Positions 20,535 through 26,614 of a stretch of 32,033 bases of DNA are shown piece after piece (positions within the stretch are counted from its first letter, which is position 1; each line of letters opens with the position of its first letter). The position numbers were made by a program, and so were the translations under genes. Source of the DNA: Parvularia atlantis (Eukaryota > Opisthokonta > Rotosphaerida); NCBI GenBank assembly GCA_943704415.1, contig CALSCO010001500.1:1-32033 (forward strand). The letters run 5' to 3'. The notes below the pieces were generated by a model, which saw only the letters and a list, made by a program, of their open reading frames with translations, had not been told where the DNA came from and did not search any database.

Positions 20535-21791
20535 TCAGCTCCAGGGGCGCGTCATCGCGGCGCGGGCAGCGGGCGTGTACGTGGGCTGCGGTGGCTGGCG
20601 TGCGGAGACGGCGAATGCGGGCGCGGTGGGGTCGTACGGCTCCTCGCCGGGTGGCGGGCCGAAGAGCATCGCCGCGGGCGGTGGCGGCGGCGGGGGCCGT
20701 GACGCGCCGTGCGCGGGCGGGGCGGTGGCGGTGGCGGCGGCCGTGGGCTGTGGCGGGGCGCGCCGCGGCAAGCCCGCGCCGGGCGGGACGTGTGGGAGGC
20801 CCTCGGCGTACGCGTCGTAGTAGGCTGCGGGTGGCTGTGGCGCGGGTGGCGGAGCCAGGACGGTGGCCGGGTGGTGTGGCACGGGCGCGGGCGCGGCGTA
20901 GTAGGCGCCGCCGTCGTCGGCGAGGGCGTCCTGCCAGTACGGCGAGGGCTCGGGCTGGCGTGGCGGCGGGACAGGCTGCGGTGGCGGCGTCTGGTGGTGG
21001 TACGGGTGAGGTGGCGCGTACGTGGCCGGTGGCGGCTGGCGGTACTCGTCCTGCCGCGGCGGCGGCCGCATCGGCTGGCGGTACTCGTTCTGCAGCGGCG
21101 GCGGCGGCTGCATCGCCGGCCGGTAGTAGTCGGCCGGTGGCGGCCCGCGGTTCTCGCCACGGTACTCGGCGTGCGGCGGGCGAAAGTAGTCGACGGCGTG
21201 CGGCGTGCGGAAGTGCTCGGCGGCGGGCGGCGCACGCAGGTCGATCGATGGGCGGAACGCGCCGTCGCTGGTGGGCGCGGGGCGGTACAGCGCGCCGGGC
21301 GTCGGCTGCGGCTGCGGCGGCCGCGCGTACTGCGGCAGCGGCTCGTTGCGCCAGTACTCGCGCGGTGCGGGCGGTGCGCGGTCACGGTACGCATCGCGCT
21401 GCGCGTCACGGTCGCGGTCGCGGTCGCGGCGCGGGCCCGCAGCACCAGCGGCTGCGGGCGGGTAGCCGGCGCCGTAGTCCTTGCGGCTGTTCTCGCGCGC
21501 ACGCTCGACGATAAGCGGGCGACCGTGCAGCGGCACGCCGTTGGCGGCCATCCCAAGCTGCGTCTCCTCCTCGCTGTCGAACGTGACAAAGCCGAAGCCG
21601 CGGTTGCGGCCGCTGTCGCGGTCGCTGACGCACGTCGCGCGGACGGGCTGCGGCTGTGCTGTGAGGGACGCGGTGTGCGACGCGCGCGGGCAACGCACGC
21701 GGCAGTACTGCTGGAACAGCTCAAACAGGTCCTGCTCGGTCGTGCGGCTGTGCATGTTGCGCACGCACAGGCACAGCGGCAGACCGCTCAT
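20535..21791 (-). CDS. Single-RRM RNA-binding protein with Pro/Tyr/Arg-rich disordered tail
   Basis: It starts MSGLPLCLCVRNMHSRTTEQ (ATG at 21791). The RRM has RNP2-like LCVRNM and RNP1 RGFGFVTF. One intron lies within it: after QQYCR the text resumes PVRATCVSDRDSGRNRGFGF. The domain ends HGRPLIVERARENSR. The next 300 or so residues are disordered: a DRDRDRDAQRDAYRD basic-acidic stretch, then many YRPP, EYRQP and HPY-type units rich in Pro, Tyr, Gln and Arg, and a poly-Pro/Ala C-terminus ending MTRPWS* with its stop at 20535-20537. The architecture resembles glycine-rich/CIRBP-like or TAF15/FUS-type RNA-binding proteins, but the tail is Pro/Tyr- rather than Gly-rich. Tyr and Arg stickers suggest phase separation (inference). 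A specific orthologue cannot be named. It is divergent from cortactin across a 202-bp CCAAT-rich promoter. Confidence 0.88.
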   Translation of the reverse strand: MSGLPLCLCVRNMHSRTTEQDLFELFQQYCRVRCPRASHTASLTAQPQPVRATCVSDRDSGRNRGFGFVTFDSEEETQLGMAANGVPLHGRPLIVERARENSRKDYGAGYPPAAAGAAGPRRDRDRDRDAQRDAYRDRAPPAPREYWRNEPLPQYARPPQPQPTPGALYRPAPTSDGAFRPSIDLRAPPAAEHFRTPHAVDYFRPPHAEYRGENRGPPPADYYRPAMQPPPPLQNEYRQPMRPPPRQDEYRQPPPATYAPPHPYHHQTPPPQPVPPPRQPEPSPYWQDALADDGGAYYAAPAPVPHHPATVLAPPPAPQPPAAYYDAYAEGLPHVPPGAGLPRRAPPQPTAAATATAPPAHGASRPPPPPPPAAMLFGPPPGEEPYDPTAPAFAVSARQPPQPTYTPAARAAMTRPWS

Positions 21792-21829
21792 CGTTGAAGG
21801 GACGAGAAGGCGGCAAACGTGCTTCAATG

Positions 21830-21934
21830 ATTGGCTTGGGCGTGCAGCGAATCAGCGCACGAATCGTCATTGGGTGCGTAGCCAATCAGCGCGCGTAGCG
21901 TCATTAGGCGTGCAGCCAATCAGCGCGCTGTGCC
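21830..21934. promoter_or_regulatory. Bidirectional promoter with 34-bp-periodic CCAAT (NF-Y) repeats
   Basis: Three tandem units of about 34 bp each carry a CCAATCAGCGCGC-type core, starting at 21848 (variant CGAATCAGCGCAC), 21882 and 21916. Two ATTGG sequences, at about 21830 and 21869, are CCAAT boxes on the opposite strand. CCAATCAG is the NF-Y consensus. The array lies between the divergent starts of the RRM gene (21791, -) and cortactin (21994, +), so it probably drives both. Confidence 0.7.
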
Positions 21935-21993
21935 GAACCTGCACGCAGTTCTTCCGCGACGCTCGCCGCACCACCCCGCCCGTCCGCACGTCC

Positions 21994-23367
21994 ATGTGGA
22001 AGGCAGCCGCCGGTCAGAACGTCAAGGCCTCCGCGGCCGCAGCCGACGACGACTGGGACACGGACCCGGACTTTGTTGTTGCGTCTGCGCGGATCGATCC
22101 CCGCCCTCCCCAACGCGCTCAACGACGCGCTGCGTGCGCAGAACGACGTGAGCGAGAAGGAGCAGCGCAAGGGCGCCAAGACGGTCGAGGGCTCGATCAA
22201 GCCCAAGGACGCGATCGACGTGACGCAGCTGCGCTCGCAGGTCGTGAGCAAGAACGAGGAGACGGTCAAGAAGGAGTACACGGCCAAGGGCACGTTCGCG
22301 GCCGGCTACGGCGGCAAGTTTGGCGTGCAGACGGACCGCTTCGACAAGGCGTGCGCCCGCGCAGCACACGCGCCCCCGATCGGGCTGACCCGTGGCCCGC
22401 AGTCGGCCGTCGGCTACGACTCGGTCACGCCGCCTGGGCCTGCGCACTCGTCCGTGCCAAAGTACGAGAAGCCGACCGTCGTCTCGGCCCCGGCCAGCTC
22501 GATCAAGAGCAAGTTTGGTGCGCTGCGACGGCTTTCGATGGGTACATACACGCGCAGCTGACTTTGCCCGCTCGGGTTGTCTCCAGAGCAGCTCGGCGCC
22601 GGCGCCGGTGCCGACAAGGCCGCGCAGGACAAGATCGCGCAGGAGCGTGCGGCCCGTGCCGAGAAGGAGCGCGCCGAGCGCGAGCGCGTCAAGAAGGAGC
22701 AAGAGGCGCAGCTAGCCAAGGACAAGGCCGCGCGCGAGGCCGAGACCGCGGCCAAGGCGGCGGCCAAGGCCGAGGCGGACGCGCGCAAGGCGGCCGAGGC
22801 CCAGGCCCAGGCCGAGGCGCAGGCCGCGCACGCGCAGCCCGAGGAGCCCGCTTACGAGGAGCCGCAGCAGCAGTACGAGCAGCCGCAGGAGCCGGCCTAC
22901 GAAGAGCAGCCGCAGGAGCCGGCCTACGAAGAGCAGCCGCAGGAGCAGGCCTACGAGCAGCCGCAGGAGACGTACACCGAGGCGGTGCAGGGTGCGCGCT
23001 CGGCTTGGGCTGTTTAACCGCTTACCATGCTTCGTCTGCAGAGGCGCCGGCTGCCGGCGGCCAGGGCATGACCGCCATGGCGTTGTACGAGTACGAGGCC
23101 AGTGCGTCACTGGCCCGCTGGGACGCGCGCGTGCCTACGCACCACTCACACGCGCGCGACGTGGCAGATGGCGACGACGAGCTGCCGTTCAAGGAGGGCG
23201 AGCTGATCAGCAACATCGAGGTGCGCCTGTGCGCAGTGTGGCAGCCCCGCGTGACTGGCATGCGCATGTGCGCGGCCGCTCAGATCATCGACGAGGGCTG
23301 GTGGCGGGGAGAGTGCAACGGCCGCTGGGGCATGTTCCCGTCCAACTACGTCCAGGCCAACCAGTGA
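21994..23367 (+). CDS. CTTN: Cortactin (Arp2/3-binding, F-actin-binding, SH3)
   Basis: Cortactin activates Arp2/3, stabilises branch points and recruits SH3 ligands at the cell cortex. It starts MWKAAAGQNVKASA (human MWKASAGHAVSIA). The N-terminal acidic Arp2/3 motif DDDWDTDPDFV is intact, then NDVSEKEQRKGAKTVEGS. One full cortactin repeat follows: GYGGKFGVQTDRFDK|SAVGYDSV. Human cortactin has six and a half, so this is a minimal form. Next come PTVVSAPASSIKSKF, an Ala/Glu/Lys helix (KAAREAETAAKAAAKAEADA), and a Tyr/Pro/Gln region with repeated EQPQEPAYE units. The C-terminal SH3 domain has MTAMALYEYEA, ADGDDELPFKEGELISNIE and DEGWWRGECNGRWGMFPSNY (ALYDY, WW and PSNY hallmarks). The stop is at 23365-23367. 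Introns include one with a GC donor (22349-22402) in the middle of the repeat. The order and completeness of domains make this identification secure. Confidence 0.95.
   Translation: MWKAAAGQNVKASAAAADDDWDTDPDFVVASARIDPRPPQRAQRRAACAERREREGAAQGRQDGRGLDQAQGRDRRDAAALAGREQERGDGQEGVHGQGHVRGRLRRQVWRADGPLRQGVRPRSTRAPDRADPWPAVGRRLRLGHAAWACALVRAKVREADRRLGPGQLDQEQVWCAATAFDGYIHAQLTLPARVVSRAARRRRRCRQGRAGQDRAGACGPCREGARRARARQEGARGAASQGQGRARGRDRGQGGGQGRGGRAQGGRGPGPGRGAGRARAARGARLRGAAAAVRAAAGAGLRRAAAGAGLRRAAAGAGLRAAAGDVHRGGAGCALGLGCLTAYHASSAEAPAAGGQGMTAMALYEYEASASLARWDARVPTHHSHARDVADGDDELPFKEGELISNIEVRLCAVWQPRVTGMRMCAAAQIIDEGWWRGECNGRWGMFPSNYVQANQ
22349..22402 (+). other. GC-AG intron inside the cortactin repeat
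   Basis: The exon ends DRFDK at AAG|GCGTGC and the next begins SAVGYD. Animal cortactin repeats read DR.DKSAVGF without interruption. Using the nearby GT shifts the frame, so GC is the donor. The intron is 54 nt with GCTGAC before the acceptor. Confidence 0.8.
22876..22965 (+). repeat. 27-bp coding minisatellite in cortactin (EQPQEPAYE units)
   Basis: Near-identical 27-bp units encode EQPQEPAYE, with a shortened variant at each side. Each unit places a Tyr next to acidic residues (AYEE). It lies between the helical region and the SH3 domain, where animal cortactin carries its Src phosphorylation sites. Confidence 0.85.
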
Positions 23368-23400
23368 CGCGGGCGGGCACGGGCAGCCGAGGGGATGTCG

Positions 23401-23401
<1 letters not shown>

Positions 23402-23459
<58 letters not shown>
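23402..23459. repeat. (GT)n dinucleotide microsatellite
   Basis: About 29 perfect GT units lie in the 157-bp gap between the convergent stop codons of cortactin (23367) and the KDEL protein (23524). Confidence 0.97.
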
Positions 23460-23460
<1 letters not shown>

Positions 23461-23523
23461 CGCTTGCGTCGTGGCAGTCGCTGCGGCAAGAAACAACAAA
23501 GGAGGTAAAACCCGCGTCCCTCT

Positions 23524-24531
23524 TCACAGCTCGTCCTTGCCGCCCTTCTTCTTGGAGCCTTTGTCCTTGCCCTTGCTCTTGCCCTTCTTGTCCTTGCTGC
23601 TGGGCTCGTCCTTGGGCTTGGCCTCGTCCTTGGGCTCGGGCTCCTTCTCCTTGTGCTTGCCCTTCTTGCCCTCTTTCGCGGCGGGCTCGGGCTTGTTGGC
23701 GAGCGTGGGCGTTGGAGCGACGGCCGGTGTGCCCGTGGCCGTGGCCGTGGCCGTAGCCGGTAGTGCCGTGGCCGATGCTGTGGCCGGCGGTGCCGTGGCC
23801 GATGCTGTGGCCGGCGGTGCCGTGGCCGATGCTGTGGCGGGTGTTGTCGCAGTCGATGCGGTCGCGGCGGGCGTTGATGCGGCCGGCTTCGTCGCAGCCG
23901 CGGTAGCAGCCGGCGTTGTCGCAGCCGGCTTCGTCGCAGCCGGCTTCGTCGCAGCCGCAGTAGCAGCCGCAGTAGCAGCCGGCGTTGTCGCAGCCGGCTT
24001 GGCAGCGGTCTGCATGGGCGTGGGCACGGCCGTCGTAGCGGGCACGGTCGACGACGCGGCCACGGTTGACGCAGCACGCGGCACCGGCTCATTTTCGTCG
24101 TCTTCGTCGTCGTCATAGTCGTCCTCAAAGTCGGCGTCCTCAAAGTCGTCCTGCGCGCCGTTCTTGAAAAGCTGCTCGAGCGCCTGGACGCACTCGCGCT
24201 CGGCCGTCTCGAGCTCGTTCTTGTGCACGTGGCCGGCGCGGCCCGCGCTCGTCAGGTCACAGAACGCCTCGCACGCGTCCACGCGCGGCGGGCACAACTT
24301 CTGCGCGCGCCGTGCGCCGGGCGGATGTCAGACGTCGGTCAGCAACCCAAAGCCGATTCCGCCCACTTGATCCGCCGGCTTGCGCGTCGTGTGCACGTCC
24401 TGCGCGACCGCGCGCGTGCCCGTCGCCTGTGCGACGACGACCACCACGGCCAGCGTCGCGAACACGCCCGCGGCCGCCGCGGCCCAGCCCCACGCCGGCT
24501 GCTTGCGCTCGCTCTTGCCTCGCTTCCTCAT
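23524..24531 (-). CDS. Membrane-anchored ER-resident protein with C-terminal KDEL, unknown function
   Basis: It starts MRKRGKSERKQPAWG (ATG at 24531), then a hydrophobic segment AAAGVFATLAVVVVVAQA. This is either a signal anchor or an uncleaved/cleaved signal peptide. A short intron (donor GTGGGC after KPADQ) joins to KLCPPRVDACEAFCDLTSAG and ELETAERECVQALEQLFKNG, a small Cys-containing helical domain. Then come an acidic stretch (DDFEDADFEDDYDDDEDDE), a long Ala/Thr/Pro repeat region with 9-residue PATASATAP-like units, and a Lys/Glu/Asp-rich tail. The last four residues are KDEL, the ER retrieval signal, with the stop at 23524-23526. The acidic stretch could bind calcium, as in other lumenal proteins (inference). 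No family is recognised. The basic N-terminus favours a type II orientation with the bulk in the lumen, consistent with KDEL function. Confidence 0.8.
23760..23842 (-). repeat. 27-bp coding repeat (PATASATAP-type) in the KDEL protein
   Basis: Three tandem 27-bp units read GTGCCGTGGCCGATGCTGTG on the + strand and encode Ala/Thr/Ser/Pro 9-mers on the minus strand. They are embedded in a longer degenerate AAT/KPA-rich region to about 24000. Confidence 0.85.
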
Positions 24532-24567
24532 CGCACTGTCTACGCCCAGTTGCGCAGTCGAATGTAG
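24532..24567. promoter_or_regulatory. 36-bp bidirectional promoter/leader
   Basis: Only 36 bp separate the divergent ATGs of the KDEL protein (24531, -) and the Ank-EEP protein (24568, +). Both leaders must therefore be very short, or transcription must start inside the opposite gene. No clear promoter motif is visible. Confidence 0.6.
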
Positions 24568-26234
24568 ATGGCGTGGACACAGACGACATTGGCCGTTGGG
24601 CTGCTCGCTGTGGTCGTCGCGCTCGCGCTCGGCGGCGCGCGCCTCGACTGCGGCGACGCGCAGCGGGCTGTGGCGGGTGCAATCTGCACGGCGTTGCGCG
24701 GTGATGGCGCTGTCGCGACCGCGGCTGAGCACCGCGAGTGGGCGCGGATGACGGCACTGATCGGTGCGGGCGTCGATCGATGCGTCGCGGCGCCTCGCTC
24801 ACGCGCGACGGCGGTGGGTAGTCGGCGGCGCGTCGGTCAACGCGCGCGACACGTGGGGCAAGACCGCGCTGTACTACGCCAGCAAGCACGGCGAGGCGCC
24901 CTGGGTCGATGTACTGCTCGCGGCCGGCGCGGCCGTCGATCTCCCGTCGATTCAGGGCAGCACGCCGCTGATGGTCGCGGCCGCGGGCGGGCACGCGCAC
25001 GTCGTGGTGCGGCTGCTGTCTGCGGGCGCGCGCTCGGACGCGATCAACTGCGAGGGCAAGGACGCCGCCGCGTTTGCGGCCTCGTCGGCCGTGCGGGCGC
25101 TGTTGACCGACGCGGACGTCTCCGGAACGACGACACACACAAGCCAAAACGACGATCGCACTCTCGAGGCGTGCACGGCAGCGGGGCGCGAGCGAAACGG
25201 CGCCACTTGGATGCGCCTCGGCGAGCTGGCGAGCCGCGAGCGCCTGCGGCTGATGTCGTTCAACGTGCGCTACGGTACGCACGGCGATTGCACAACGGTC
25301 GCGTGGGCGCACCGGCGGCACCGCATCGGCGCTGCGCTGTGGACGCACGCGCCAGACGTTGCCGGGCTGCAGGAGGTGCTGCCAGACCAGCTCGCGGACC
25401 TGCGGCAGCTGCTGGCGGCGGCCGGGTATGAGGCGGTCGGCGTGGGGCGCGAGGACGGTCGCAGCGGCGGCGAGCACGTGCCGGTCTTCTTCGACGCGCG
25501 CCGGTGGGAGCTGCTGGCCGCGAACACGTTCTGGCTGTCTGAGGTGCGTGCGCGTTGCTCCAAGTTTCTGCTCAGCGTGACGCGCGCGACAGACGCCCGA
25601 CAGGCCCGGCAGCCACAGCTGGGACGCGTCGATCCCGCGCATCGCGACGGTCGTGCGGTGCATGGCTATGTGCGTGCCAGTGTGGCACATTTTGACCCTG
25701 CCTGCGTGCAGGCTGCGGCAGCGTGAGGGTGAGTACGCTCGGCACCTCGTTGTCATCAACACGCACCTCGACCACGAGGGGGCGCGCAGCCGCGTCAAGG
25801 CCGCGCAGATGCTGCGCGAGACCGTCGCGCGCGAGCACGCCGCATGCGACGCGCCCTGCGTTGTGGCCGTCGTCGGCGACCTCAACGACGGGCCGAGCTC
25901 GTCCACTTACGCTGAGCTGACTGCGACAGACCGCAACGCGCACCTGCTCGACGCGTTCAACGTCTCTGTTGTGCCGCCGACGGGGCCGGCGCGCTCGTTC
26001 ACCGGGTGCGCGTGCATGCATGCCGCTGCGTCGGACGTGACTGATGTGTCGCGCACGCTCAGCTTCTTTGGCGAGGTCGGTGCTGGCGCCGAGCGCATCG
26101 ACCACGTGCTGCTCGCGGGCGCGGCGGCAGCACACGTCGCGGTCGTGCACGCGGGCGTGGTGGCACTAGACGACGGCGACACCGCACTGCCCTCGGACCA
26201 CCGGCCGGTGCTCGCCGACCTCGTGTGGCTGTGA
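24568..26234 (+). CDS. Ankyrin-repeat plus endonuclease/exonuclease/phosphatase (EEP) fold protein with N-terminal signal/anchor
   Basis: This is a predicted metal-dependent nuclease or phosphodiesterase. It starts MAWTQTTLAVGLLAVVVALA then LGG, a signal peptide or signal anchor. An ankyrin region follows: after an intron starting near 24763, GGASVNARDTWGKTALYYAS, then AGAAVDLPSIQGSTPLMVAA and AGGHAHVVVRLLSAGARSDA. The EEP domain begins RLRLMSFNVRYGTHGDC (catalytic Asn), then DVAGLQEVLPDQLADLRQLL (Glu), GVGREDGRSGGEHVPVFFD, LVVINTHLDHEGARSRVKAA (His), VAVVGDLNDGPSSSTYAELT (Asp and Asn) and LPSDHRPVLADLVWL* (Asp-His). All catalytic positions are present. The substrate is open: the EEP fold covers DNases, sphingomyelinases, inositol phosphatases and deadenylases. 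The order of motifs resembles bacterial-type YafD-like EEP enzymes. The stop is at 26232-26234. The gene is divergent from the KDEL protein by 36 bp. Confidence 0.88.
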
Positions 26235-26614
26235 CTTGCCTCGGAGGTCGTTGTGCCGACGGTTTTGTGACGGGCCACACGTGGACGAGCCTGTGCGCCG
26301 CCGCCGTCCGCCGACTGCGCTGATCCTCCGCACCCGCAGAGCGACATGGACGTGGCCTCCCCGGGCCCGCCGGCGTACGAGTGGATCGGTAGCACAATGC
26401 GCCCGACACCACCGAGCTCGACATGACCGGCCCGGCCGGCGATGGTCGTGCTGGCGAGCTCGGCTCGCAACATCGGCCACGCCCACGACGAACGGCCCGG
26501 TGAGGCGCGGCAGGCCCATGATGAGGCCTGCCGCGCCACGCCGTCGACGGCGGGACGGGTGCGCGCGATCGATCGGCAATGATGTGAAGCAGACTGAGCA
26601 ACACGCGGCGCGTT
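26235..26614. other. Convergent intergenic region, no gene seen
   Basis: About 380 bp lie between two convergent stop codons. Frames stay open in places, but I see no family-like peptide, RNA gene or repeat. Confidence 0.5.

Noticed and set aside
20456-21797. Plus-strand open frames rich in Gly, Arg and Ala opposite the RRM gene
   Set aside because: They are reverse shadows of the Pro/Tyr-rich tail. The minus frame has a real RRM with RNP1 and RNP2.
21848-21930. CRISPR-like repeat array
   Set aside because: Three short degenerate units with CCAAT cores in a eukaryotic divergent promoter fit tandem NF-Y sites. There are no spacers of even length and no cas genes.
23405-24118. Plus-strand Val/Ala/Gly silk-like frame beginning in the GT repeat
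   Set aside because: It is the complement of the Ala/Thr/Pro repeats of the KDEL gene, and its start lies in a microsatellite. The minus frame has a signal anchor, an intron and KDEL.
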